Assembly: GCF_014205675.1 (NCBI RefSeq)
Contig: NZ_JACIIX010000010.1
Span: 1 to 64,000, forward strand
From: Novispirillum itersonii
GTDB lineage: Bacteria; Pseudomonadota; Alphaproteobacteria; Rhodospirillales; Rhodospirillaceae
Length of the DNA stretch: 64,000 nt
Reading direction: 5' to 3'
The position numbers and the translations under genes are program-made. Under the pieces are notes generated by a model. The model did not search any database. It was not told the DNA's origin and saw nothing but the letters and a program-made list of their open reading frames with translations. Positions 25,303-34,037 of the stretch are shown in pieces (position 1 is the first letter of the stretch; each line of letters opens with the position of its first letter).

Positions 25303-27090
25303 TCAGTGTCCCCCGGCCAGCGCGTTCTTTTCGCGGTCGATGAACGTTTCTCCGCGCGGGACGCGGATATCGTCGATAAGCTGTTGCATTTCCTGACTCG
25401 GGGCCTTGGTCAGCAGGCTGACCACCACGGTGGTGATGAAGGCGACGGGGATGCCGAACACCCCGGCGGAGATGTTCTTCACCCCAAACCATTCCGGCAT
25501 ACCGCCGTAGCGGGTGCCGATCAGGTAATACATGCAGACCCCGAAGCCGGCAATCATCCCGGCCACCGCGCCGGGGGTGTTGCAGCGTTTCCACCACACG
25601 CCCAGCACCAGGGCGCAGAACAGCCCCGATGCGGCGATGGAGAACGCCCACGCCACCATGGAAAGAATGTCCGATGGTTTGGTCGAGGCGGTGTAGGCCG
25701 CCAGAATCGCCACCACCACCAGCAGCACGCGGGAAATCATCAGGCGTCTGGCCGTATCGGCATGCGGGTTGATCATGCGGTAATAGACGTCGTGCGACAG
25801 GGCGTTGGAAATCGCCAGCAGCAGACCGTCGGCGGTGGACAGGGCGGCGGCAAGGCCCCCGGCGGCGACCAGACCGGCGATGACATACGGCAGACCGGCA
25901 ATTTCCGGAGTCGCCAGCACGATGGCGTCGTTGTTCAGTTTCAGGTCGGCAAAGTGCAGCAGGCCGTCTTTGCCGATGTCGGTGATGGTGACCAGACCGA
26001 CATTTTTCCAGATGGCGACCCACGCCGGGAGATCGGTGATCGGCTTGCCGAGCAGGTTGGCATAAACCTCGTACTTGGCAAACGCGGCATAAGCCGGGGC
26101 AGTGAAGTACAGCAGGAAGATGAACAGCAGTGACCAGCCGACCGAAACCCGGGCCTCACGCACCGACGGGGTGGTGAAGAAGCGCATCAGCACATGCGGC
26201 AGCGATGCGGTGCCCAGCATCAGGCAGAAGATCAGACCGAAGAAGTTGACCGGATCCATACGGGTAAAGGGCGCGGTGTGGAACAGGTTCTGTTCCCGCA
26301 CGGTGGCGAGGAACTCGCTGGTCTGCTCCAGTCTGGCGATTTCCTGTAGGACCTGGCCGTACATGATCTGCGGAATCGGCACGCCGGTGACCTTGGCCGA
26401 CAGGATCACAACCGGGGTCAGGTAGGCAATGATCAGGATGATGTACTGGGCCACCTGGGTCCAGGTTACCGCCCGCATGCCGCCCAGCATCGAGCAGACA
26501 AGAATCCCGACCAGCCCGGCGAACACCGCCACCTCGAACGACAGGCCGAGGAAGCGGCTGGTGATGATGCCGGTGGCGTAGATCTGCGCCGTCACATAGG
26601 TGAAGGAACAGGACAGCAGCACGATAATGCCGACGGCGCGGGCGAAGTTGCCGCCGTAGCGGGTGCCGAGGAAGTCCGGCACCGTATAGGCCCCGAACTT
26701 GCGCAGATACGGGGCCATCAGCACCGCCACCAGCACGAAGCCGCCGGTCCACCCCAGCGCATAGGCCAAGCCGTCATAGCCGGAGGCATAGAAGGTGCCG
26801 GCCATGCCGACAAAGGAGGCACCGGACATCCAGTCGGAGCCGGTGGCCATGCCGTTGTAAACGGCGGGTACCGACCGTCCGGCCACATAATATTCCGACA
26901 CCTGCGTGGTGCGGGACAGGATACCGATCAGGGCATAAATGCCGATCGTCATGAAAACGAACAGATAGCCGATGATCTTGTTGGGGACGCCAAGCTGTTC
27001 AAGGATGGCGAGAAAAATCACGAATCCGATAAAGGTGCCGGTATAGATACCGTACACTTTACCGAGATTGTCGAGGAAACCACCTTTCAT
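25303..27090 (-). CDS. Sodium:solute symporter, acetate permease (ActP)-like
   Basis: The 595-residue SSS-family transporter has about 13-14 hydrophobic segments, including VSEYYVAGRSVPAVYNGMATGSDWMSGASFVGMAG near residue 60 and GLAAALSTADGLLLAISNALSHDVY, the sodium-site region. The family imports acetate, pyruvate or other short monocarboxylates with sodium. The ATG at 27090 matches the family N-terminus. The DUF4212 gene ends 14 bases upstream, an arrangement typical of two-component acetate symporters, and the CBS/DUF294 pair often found near them is divergent here. Confidence 0.88.
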   Translation of the reverse strand: MKGGFLDNLGKVYGIYTGTFIGFVIFLAILEQLGVPNKIIGYLFVFMTIGIYALIGILSRTTQVSEYYVAGRSVPAVYNGMATGSDWMSGASFVGMAGTFYASGYDGLAYALGWTGGFVLVAVLMAPYLRKFGAYTVPDFLGTRYGGNFARAVGIIVLLSCSFTYVTAQIYATGIITSRFLGLSFEVAVFAGLVGILVCSMLGGMRAVTWTQVAQYIILIIAYLTPVVILSAKVTGVPIPQIMYGQVLQEIARLEQTSEFLATVREQNLFHTAPFTRMDPVNFFGLIFCLMLGTASLPHVLMRFFTTPSVREARVSVGWSLLFIFLLYFTAPAYAAFAKYEVYANLLGKPITDLPAWVAIWKNVGLVTITDIGKDGLLHFADLKLNNDAIVLATPEIAGLPYVIAGLVAAGGLAAALSTADGLLLAISNALSHDVYYRMINPHADTARRLMISRVLLVVVAILAAYTASTKPSDILSMVAWAFSIAASGLFCALVLGVWWKRCNTPGAVAGMIAGFGVCMYYLIGTRYGGMPEWFGVKNISAGVFGIPVAFITTVVVSLLTKAPSQEMQQLIDDIRVPRGETFIDREKNALAGGH

Positions 27091-27104
27091 TGCTGTATCC
27101 CCCT

Positions 27105-27368
27105 TCAGTCTTCGCTGACGCCGCACTCTTCATCAATCTCGTTCTGGCGTTTGGCAAACCAGAAGCACAGAATGACGAAGGCGAGCAAACTGCCCTGGGC
27201 GGCCATGTAGAAGCCGAGCGGGAAGCCGATAAAGGTGATAGCATTCAGATCTTTGACGAAGAAATGAATCCCGAAGGAGAAGACAAACCAGACTGCCAGA
27301 CTGATCCACATCAGCGATTTTGATTTCGCCCAATGTGCCCGTGCCTGTTCCGGTGAAATCGTGGACAT
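27105..27368 (-). CDS. DUF4212 small subunit of a sodium:solute symporter
   Basis: The 87-residue protein has two transmembrane helices, with the family pattern HWAKSKSLMWISLAVWFVFSFGIHFF and FPLGFYMAAQGSLLAFVILCFWFAKRQNEID. DUF4212 proteins are the small partners of SSS symporters and are nearly always encoded just upstream of them, as here. GGGAGG lies six bases before the ATG. Confidence 0.93.
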   Translation of the reverse strand: MSTISPEQARAHWAKSKSLMWISLAVWFVFSFGIHFFVKDLNAITFIGFPLGFYMAAQGSLLAFVILCFWFAKRQNEIDEECGVSED

Positions 27369-27920
27369 GGAAAACCTCCCAGATTTCCTGTTTCGGAATA
27401 CTGTCGGATCTGTGCAGACAGAGATGCGGGCGCACAAGGGCGGCCGGGGATCCGGTCTGACAGGGGACATGTTCTTCTGACCGCACCGGCGGAGGGGAAC
27501 GGAACGCGGACCGTCCGGGCCTTTTCGTTGCGAGGCCTTTGACGGGCCCGTCGGCCTGCTGCCCGCCGGGGTACCCGATCCTTTCTTGGGTCCGTCAGCC
27601 CGGTGTCAGGCTGCGGACATTTTGATGGACTGGCACCCCTTGTGTACGGGAATGTGCAGTCCATAGTGTTATCGTATTACAGTGGCATTATTTTATCAGC
27701 AATCAAGTTTTGTCGCGAAAAGAAAAAATCAGGATATGGATCCGTGTATGTGAAAATGATAGCGTTATCCCATACTATAAATGTGCTGTTTTTGCGTCAG
27801 CGAGAGATATTTTGCACAACAGCATTTAGGCTATTTCTTCCTGCGGAATAAAATCAGGAAATATAGGGGTATAAACAGAAGGGGCTTCAGATGGGGCCGC
27901 CTGTAGACCGGGGAGGAACC
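27369..27920. other. Divergent promoter region, partly AT-rich
   Basis: The 552-bp gap between divergent genes has a GC-rich half near DUF4212 and an unusually AT-rich half (about 27655-27880). The latter contains several -10-like segments (for example TATACTATAA around 27770-27780). No convincing gene was found; the 82-residue frame at 27603-27851 has no family resemblance. Confidence 0.6.
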
Positions 27921-28604
27921 ATGAAAGGTCTGACAGAGATGATCGGCCGCCTGATCGGTCTGGGACCGGTCAGTGGCTGGCGCCGGAAGACGGTGACCAC
28001 CCGGGAGGAGCTGATCCGTTTTCTGGCGGCGGAGGCGGCTTTTACGGTGCAGAAGACCGCCTATGGCTATTGCCGGGCCCGGGTTGGCCGCCAGCAGGAT
28101 AAGCTGGTGTCGGAGCCGGAATTCATCGCCCGGATGGAGCCGTGCCGCTGGCAGACGGCGGCGGCGGTGTTGGCTGATATGCTGCTGTGGTGGCTGGCCG
28201 GGCTTCCGGCCGGGGCCGACCGTCTGCGGCGGCAGGTGCCGGAGCTGTATGCCGACGCCCTGACGGCGTTGGGATCCCCGCCGCAGGCGGTGGGGCCGGA
28301 GTTCCATCCGGCCGCCTGCTCCGCCTTTGCCCGGCGTCTTGATCAGCCCCTGCCCGACCGGGCTGACATCAAGGCGGCCTTTGATCCGGGGTTCCGGGTC
28401 CTGTTGGACACCCTGCCCTTCAACCGTGATCTGGTGGACTGGGATGCGGCACAGATCCGCCATACGTTCCGGCTTTGGGTGGTGCATCATTGTGACCGGC
28501 AGGGCCGGATGCTGATGGCGGACAGTCTGATGACTGCCCTGCTGGCAGGGGATGGGGCGGAGGAAGGGGTGCGGCATGGTTCCGGAGTCGCTGCGCGGGC
28601 TTGA
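27921..28604 (+). CDS. Conserved hypothetical protein paired with CBS/DUF294 protein
   Basis: The 227-residue protein is mostly helical with no signal peptide or membrane span and no motif I recognise. Landmarks are WRRKTVTTREELIRFLAAEAAFTVQKTAYGYCRARVG near the start and DRADIKAAFDPGFRVLLDTLPFNRDLVDWDAAQIRHTFRLWVVH near the end. The ATG at 27921 has GGGGAGGAA immediately upstream and is preferred over the one at 27891. It overlaps the next gene by 29 bases, so the two are probably translated together. The pair stands divergent from the acetate-type symporter, so a role in regulating that transporter is plausible but unproven. Confidence 0.75.
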   Translation: MKGLTEMIGRLIGLGPVSGWRRKTVTTREELIRFLAAEAAFTVQKTAYGYCRARVGRQQDKLVSEPEFIARMEPCRWQTAAAVLADMLLWWLAGLPAGADRLRRQVPELYADALTALGSPPQAVGPEFHPAACSAFARRLDQPLPDRADIKAAFDPGFRVLLDTLPFNRDLVDWDAAQIRHTFRLWVVHHCDRQGRMLMADSLMTALLAGDGAEEGVRHGSGVAARA

Positions 28605-30039
28605 CAGTTTTCCCTACCGCCACCGGGTGCGGGAGGTGATGCGGACCCCGGCGGTGACGGTCGGGCCGGACTGTGATCTGGCAACGGCGGCGGCGGTGAT
28701 GCTGGAGCAGAATGTCAGTGCCCTGTTCACCATTGATGCCGCCGGTCAGGCCTGTGGAATCATTACCGAGAAAGATGTGCTGCGGGCCCTGACCCGGCTG
28801 CGGGACGGGGCGGCGGTGGCTCCGCTGGCCGGGTTCCTGTCATCCCCGGTGGCCTTTGTGCGTGAAAATGCGTTTGTCTACATGGCTCTGGGGCGGATGG
28901 ACCGTCTGAACATCCGGCATCTGGCGGTGATTGACGGCCATGAACGGGTGATCGGGCTGGTGACGGCGCGGGATCTGCTGCGGCTGCGGGCGGCGGAAAG
29001 CCTGCGCATCGGCGATGCGGTCCGGGCTGCCACGGATGCCACCGGTCTGGCGGAGGCGCGGACCCAGTTACCGCAGTTGGTGGAGTCGCTGCTGGCCGAG
29101 GGGCTGACGGCGGTGCAGGTGGCGGCGGTGGTGTCGGCAGTTTACGCCGATATGACCCGTCGGGCGGCCCAGTTGACCGAGTCGGCCCTTCAGGCCGATC
29201 CGGCCTTCGGTCCGGCTCCGGCCCGCTGGACCGTGCTGATTCTGGGCTCGGGCGGACGGGGGGAAAGTCTGCTGGCCCCGGATCAGGACAACGCGATCCT
29301 GCACGCTGGGACGGAGGCGGACGATCCTTGGTTTGCCGAGGCCGGAATCCGGCTGAGTGCCCTGCTGGATGCCGCCGGGATTCCGTTCTGCAAAGGTGGG
29401 GTGATGGCCTCGCGGCCGGAATGGCGGCACTCGCTGGACGGCTGGCGGCGGCAGGTCGGGCGCTGGCTGGAACATCCCGATCCCGAAAGCCTGCTGAAGG
29501 CTGATATCTTCTTTGATTTCATGCCGGTGTTCGGTGATGCCGGTCTGGCGGCGACCCTGCGGGATGAGGTGACGGAGCGCAGCCGCGGTGCCCTGTCCTT
29601 CCTGCACGGGATGGCGGCGCATCTGGATGGCATCTCTCCGCCGGTCGGCCTGTTCGGACGCCTGAAAACCCAGCAGGGCCGGGTTGACCTGAAGCGGCAC
29701 GGCCTGTTTCCGCTGGTGGCCGGGGCGCGGATCATGGCCCTGCATCAGGGGATTGCCGCCACCGCGACGGCGGACCGTCTGTTGGCGCTGTTACAACGCC
29801 AGATCCTGCCGGAGGCGGACCTGAAACCGTTGCTGGCGGCGCAGGATTGTCTGATCCGGGTCATTCTGCGTCAGCAGGGGGATGACCTGCGGGCCGGGAC
29901 CGTTCCGGGGGTGCGGGTGGATCCGTCGCGGTTTGACCGGGCAGACCGGGCGGCGGTGGTGTCGGCGGTGCGGCAGTGTGCGCGGTTGCCGCAGATGCTG
30001 CGTGACAGCTTCGACCGGGTCCGGCCCCGGCCCCGGTGA
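28576..30039 (+). CDS. CBS-domain protein with DUF294 nucleotidyltransferase-like domains
   Basis: The 487-residue cytoplasmic protein begins with two CBS motifs (residues about 10-135: VREVMRTPAVTVGPDCDLATAAAVML and HERVIGLVTARDLLRLR). A DUF294 nucleotidyltransferase-like domain follows (ILGSGGRGESLLAPDQDNAI near 225-245, with the G-S-x-x-R-x-E and D-x-D pattern), then a DUF294 C-terminal domain (GLFGRLKTQQGRVDLKRHGLFPLVAGARIMAL). Such proteins are thought to sense adenine nucleotides and often sit beside SSS acetate symporters. The ATG at 28576 has GGAGGAAGG upstream, better placed than the frame start at 28552. Confidence 0.86.
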   Translation: MVPESLRGLDSFPYRHRVREVMRTPAVTVGPDCDLATAAAVMLEQNVSALFTIDAAGQACGIITEKDVLRALTRLRDGAAVAPLAGFLSSPVAFVRENAFVYMALGRMDRLNIRHLAVIDGHERVIGLVTARDLLRLRAAESLRIGDAVRAATDATGLAEARTQLPQLVESLLAEGLTAVQVAAVVSAVYADMTRRAAQLTESALQADPAFGPAPARWTVLILGSGGRGESLLAPDQDNAILHAGTEADDPWFAEAGIRLSALLDAAGIPFCKGGVMASRPEWRHSLDGWRRQVGRWLEHPDPESLLKADIFFDFMPVFGDAGLAATLRDEVTERSRGALSFLHGMAAHLDGISPPVGLFGRLKTQQGRVDLKRHGLFPLVAGARIMALHQGIAATATADRLLALLQRQILPEADLKPLLAAQDCLIRVILRQQGDDLRAGTVPGVRVDPSRFDRADRAAVVSAVRQCARLPQMLRDSFDRVRPRPR

Positions 30040-30220
30040 GGCTGCCACCGGATGCCTGATCACAGATAAGACCACCCGGCCAATGAACGGATCCGCTTGG
30101 CCAGTTCATGCTGGGCCAGTTATGCTGGGATGGTGAGGGGCAGGCACCACTCGGGCTTGCCGGTCGGCCAGAGCGCCTTCGGCACGTCAAATCAAACGCC
30201 AGCCGGTATAAAAGGAACAG

Positions 30221-30254
30221 GTAAAAGAAAACAGGGGAGCCCTGCGGCCCCCCT
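30221..30254 (-). terminator. Rho-independent terminator of asd
   Basis: On minus, AGGGGGGCC and GGCTCCCCT form a 9-bp stem (one G.T) with a GCAG loop, followed by TGTTTTCTTTT. It lies 30 bases after the asd stop. The rest of the 244-bp gap up to 30040 holds nothing recognisable. Confidence 0.85.
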
Positions 30255-30283
30255 GCCCTTCTTAATAGTACGTCAGATGGCCG

Positions 30284-31330
<1,047 letters not shown>

Positions 31331-31451
31331 GGTGATTCCCATAAGCTGGGGGTTAAACAAAGCTATCGTTTATAGCAACGACGCCCGGGCATTTGAACGC
31401 CGATTCTTCGCCAGTGCAAAAGTTTTTTGACAGACCCTGCTGCCCCAAAGA

Positions 31452-31660
31452 GGTTTTTCACGCTCCGGCAGCGCGGCGGGGAGTTACATCGCGGGGACTG
31501 AGGCCAAAGCGCTGCCCCGGAGGGTTTTTCACGCTCCGGCAGCGCGGCGGGGAGTTACATCGCGGGGACTGAGGCCAAAGCGCTGCCCCGGAGGGTTTTT
31601 TAAGCTCCGGCAGCGCGGCGGGGAGTTACATCGCGGGGACTGAGGCCAAAGCGCTGCCGG
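31452..31660. repeat. 71-bp tandem repeat, three copies, derived from the end of the araC-type gene
   Basis: The block starting GCTCCGGCAGCGC recurs at 31462, 31533 and 31604, exactly 71 bp apart, and copies 1 and 2 are nearly identical. Copy 3 is the last 19 codons and stop of the AraC-type gene; copies 1 and 2 are downstream duplicates. Each unit carries inverted arms (CTCCGGCAGCGC / GCGCTGCCCCGGAG) followed by TTTTT on plus. Confidence 0.9.
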
Positions 31661-32409
31661 AACACCGTGGAGAAGTGCGCGGGCGTATAGCCGACCCGGT
31701 AGGCGGCGACGGAGGCATTCAGCCCGTCCTGTGCCAGCAGGCGGAAGGCCTCGGCCAGCCGCCGTTCCTGAAGGAAGCGGTGCAGGCTGACGCCCTTGAC
31801 CGCCTTGAAGGCGGCGGACAGATGCGGGGCGGTGACCCCAAGGCGGCGGGCCAGATCCTCCGGGTCCGGGGCGGGGGTGAAGGATCCGTCAAGACTGTTG
31901 AGAACGGCGCAGACCAGCCGGGCCGCCTCCGGATGGTCGGTGGCGGGATCCGGTCGGGAGGATCCGCAGCGGTGCAGGGTCATCGCCGCCAGTTCCAGTC
32001 CCTTGCCCCGGCGGAACAGGTCACGGGCGCGGCCCTGCAACGGGCAGACCAGAATCTGGGCGGCCAGTGTGCGGAAACCGGGGGAAAACCGCCGCAGGCT
32101 GGCCGGGCTGTCGCCGGTTCCGGGATGGGTCCGGGCCGTGGTCAGCACCACCATCTGCAAAGGATCGGCTCCGCTGGTGCTCAGGGTCCAGCCGGGGCCG
32201 CCCTCCAGCACCAGCAGCGACTCAGGGGTGACGGGTCCGGCGGACTGCTGCCGGTGCAGGATCTGCCCGTGACCGGAGACGGCCTGAAGGCACAGGCGGC
32301 GGCCATCGGGCAGATTGATGCTGCTGTGAGGGGGGAGGGTTATCGCCCGCAGGTGCAACGGACCATCGAGAGGAAGCGACCACCCGTCGGTGTCGTCTGG
32401 CTGTTCCAT
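31600..32409 (-). CDS. AraC-family regulator (siderophore locus, regulator B)
   Basis: The 269-residue protein has a divergent N-terminal sensing region and a C-terminal AraC double helix-turn-helix (residues about 165-262: LARRLGVTAPHLSAAFKAVKGVSLHRFLQERRLAEAFRLL and VAYRVGYTPAHFSTVFRQRFGLSPRDV). It starts four bases after the unknown 32414-32839 gene and is probably co-transcribed with it. PchR/YbtA-type AraC proteins control siderophore transport genes, and the neighbours fit that. Its 3' end has been tandemly duplicated downstream. Confidence 0.88.
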   Translation of the reverse strand: MEQPDDTDGWSLPLDGPLHLRAITLPPHSSINLPDGRRLCLQAVSGHGQILHRQQSAGPVTPESLLVLEGGPGWTLSTSGADPLQMVVLTTARTHPGTGDSPASLRRFSPGFRTLAAQILVCPLQGRARDLFRRGKGLELAAMTLHRCGSSRPDPATDHPEAARLVCAVLNSLDGSFTPAPDPEDLARRLGVTAPHLSAAFKAVKGVSLHRFLQERRLAEAFRLLAQDGLNASVAAYRVGYTPAHFSTVFRQRFGLSPRDVTPRRAAGA

Positions 32410-32413
32410 GATA

Positions 32414-32839
32414 TCACCCTTCTGCCGTCGCCGGGGCGCACAGACGGGCTTCCGCCCACGCCCGCGCGCTGTCGGCGGTGGTGTGGACGACCACCGGATA
32501 GGGCCAGCCGGGGGCGGCGGTCATCCGGGCCACCTGCTGTTCTGCCGCTGCCACGGCGGGTCCGGCGGGCAGCAGCATCACCATGCCCCGGCACAGGCGG
32601 TGCAGGCGGTCCCGTTCCTGCCGGAACCAGTGGGTAAAGGCGCGGGTCCCGGCATCGCACAGCGGGGGCGGGCCGTTTTCGGCGATCAGCACGTAGGGGC
32701 GTCCGTCCTCCAGCAGGGTGGTCAGGGTGGCGATCAGGGCGGTGCTGTCCGCCTCCGACAGCGGGGCCGGAGCGGCGGGCAGGATCACCAGCGGAAAGCG
32801 GCTGGTATCAGGAGAATAGCGGATCAGGGGGCCGGACAT
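32414..32839 (-). CDS. Hypothetical protein of the siderophore locus
   Basis: The 141-residue protein has no signal peptide or clear membrane segment. It reads as alternating beta strands and helices (FPLVILPAAPAPLSEADSTALIATL, PYVLIAENGPPP, FTHWFRQERDRLHRLCRGMVMLL, WPYPVVVHTTADSARAWAEARL), reminiscent of a small STAS-like or SpoIIAA-like alpha/beta domain. I do not recognise a family. A probable Fur-type element lies 28-47 bases before its start and an AraC gene follows four bases after it, so expression under iron limitation is likely. Confidence 0.7.
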   Translation of the reverse strand: MSGPLIRYSPDTSRFPLVILPAAPAPLSEADSTALIATLTTLLEDGRPYVLIAENGPPPLCDAGTRAFTHWFRQERDRLHRLCRGMVMLLPAGPAVAAAEQQVARMTAAPGWPYPVVVHTTADSARAWAEARLCAPATAEG

Positions 32840-32866
32840 CGGGGTCCCTCCACAGGTGTTCCGAAG

Positions 32867-32886
32867 ATGCGAATGAGTTTTACTCT
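32867..32886 (-). promoter_or_regulatory. Iron-box-like element, siderophore locus copy 1
   Basis: The 20-bp plus-strand sequence ATGCGAATGAGTTTTACTCT matches the element at 34018-34037 at 16 of 20 positions. It contains GAGT-N3-ACTC dyad symmetry and lies just before the 32839 start. Confidence 0.55.
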
Positions 32887-33000
32887 CTGTCGGAAACTGT
32901 AGGGGGCGGGAGCCGGGGGCATCAATGGTCCCGGCTTTTGCGCCGGGCCGGATCGGTTATGCCAAAAGCCGGTGTCTTCGCCGGTGACGCTGCCGCTGTC

Positions 33001-33984
33001 TCAGCCGATATCGCGCCGGGGCGGCGTGCCGAACCGGCGGCGGTAGGCGGTGGTGAAATTGGACACATGGTCATAGCCGACCTGCGCCGCCACCCGGGCG
33101 ATATCGCCACCGTCCCGCAGCAGGCTGCGCGCCAGTTCCAGCCGCGCCCGCCGCAGGGTCTGGAACACTGTTTCGCCGAAGGTGTCGCGGTAGCGGGCCT
33201 TCAGCACGCTGACGCTGATTCCGGCCTCGCGGGCCAGCGCCGACAGGCTGTGGTCCCGTCCCGGATCGGCCAGCAGGCAGTCATGCACCCGTTGCAGCCG
33301 GGCCTGTGGGCCGGGGGGACCGGAGGAGGCCGCCGGGACGGCAAGGCCGCCGCAGATCAGGTCAAGGGTCAGCGCCTCGCAGTGCAGGCGCTGGAACGGA
33401 CTGTCGGCGGCGACCGCCCCCGCCGTGGGAAACAGGCCGTTGAGACGGTCCCACAGGGCGGCGTCGGGCCGCCATGGCCGGGCGGTCACCTGCCCGCTGC
33501 CGGAGAACTCCGGCCCGGCGGGCAGCCGGTTTTCCTCCAGCCAGTCGGGGGTGGCATAGGCAAACACGGTCTGATGCCGCACGCCCCGGGGCTGGCATCC
33601 GGTCATCACCGACGGGCGGCCAAAGGTCAGGGTCATCCCCTGCCCGGTCGGGGTGGACAGTGCCCCGGCCCCTTCGGCCCAGCCGCTGACCGGGGCGGCC
33701 AGACACAGGCCGGTCAGGAGGCCGGGGGCCATGTCGGCCTCGGCGGAAAAGTCATGGAAGTGCAGCACATCGACCAGCATCAGGGTCAGGCCGGGGCGGA
33801 CCGGCAGCACCACGGTGTGGCCGCGCATCATTTCCCGGGTGTCGTCCGGCGGGGTCGGGGTGCCGGACAGGGCCAGCCCGCGATAGCGGTAGCCGCAGCG
33901 CCGGGCCAGGGCATACTGGTCACGCGGGGTGTAGGCGGTTCCGGTGGCGGGGCCACCGGGGGGCGGGGCGGAAGGCTGGGTCAT
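33001..33984 (-). CDS. AraC-family regulator (siderophore locus, regulator A)
   Basis: The 327-residue protein has a PchR/YbtA-like architecture: an N-terminal ligand region of about 220 residues and a C-terminal AraC domain (LSALAREAGISVSVLKARYRDTFGETVFQTLRRARLELARSLL then VAAQVGYDHVSNFTTAYRRRFGTPPRRDIG). Such regulators bind iron-loaded siderophore and activate receptor and transporter genes. The ATG at 33984 was chosen although its ribosome site is weak; a TTG at 34023 is the alternative. It follows the two ABC genes on the same strand, with an iron-box-like element between. Confidence 0.88.
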   Translation of the reverse strand: MTQPSAPPPGGPATGTAYTPRDQYALARRCGYRYRGLALSGTPTPPDDTREMMRGHTVVLPVRPGLTLMLVDVLHFHDFSAEADMAPGLLTGLCLAAPVSGWAEGAGALSTPTGQGMTLTFGRPSVMTGCQPRGVRHQTVFAYATPDWLEENRLPAGPEFSGSGQVTARPWRPDAALWDRLNGLFPTAGAVAADSPFQRLHCEALTLDLICGGLAVPAASSGPPGPQARLQRVHDCLLADPGRDHSLSALAREAGISVSVLKARYRDTFGETVFQTLRRARLELARSLLRDGGDIARVAAQVGYDHVSNFTTAYRRRFGTPPRRDIG

Positions 33985-34017
33985 GACCGGATCAGGATAC
34001 GGCCCGCCGCCCCAAAT

Positions 34018-34037
34018 ATGCAAGTGAGTATCACTCT
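34018..34037 (-). promoter_or_regulatory. Iron-box-like element, siderophore locus copy 2
   Basis: ATGCAAGTGAGTATCACTCT lies between the ABC gene stop and the AraC start. It matches the copy at 32867 (16 of 20) and the feo promoter core (13 of 15). Confidence 0.58.

Noticed and set aside
27603-27851. 82-residue plus-strand frame in an AT-rich gap
   Set aside because: No ribosome site or family resemblance, and it lies in a probable divergent promoter region.
31452-31660. CRISPR-like array
   Set aside because: Only three contiguous units without spacers, and the unit is the end of a coding gene; it is a tandem duplication.
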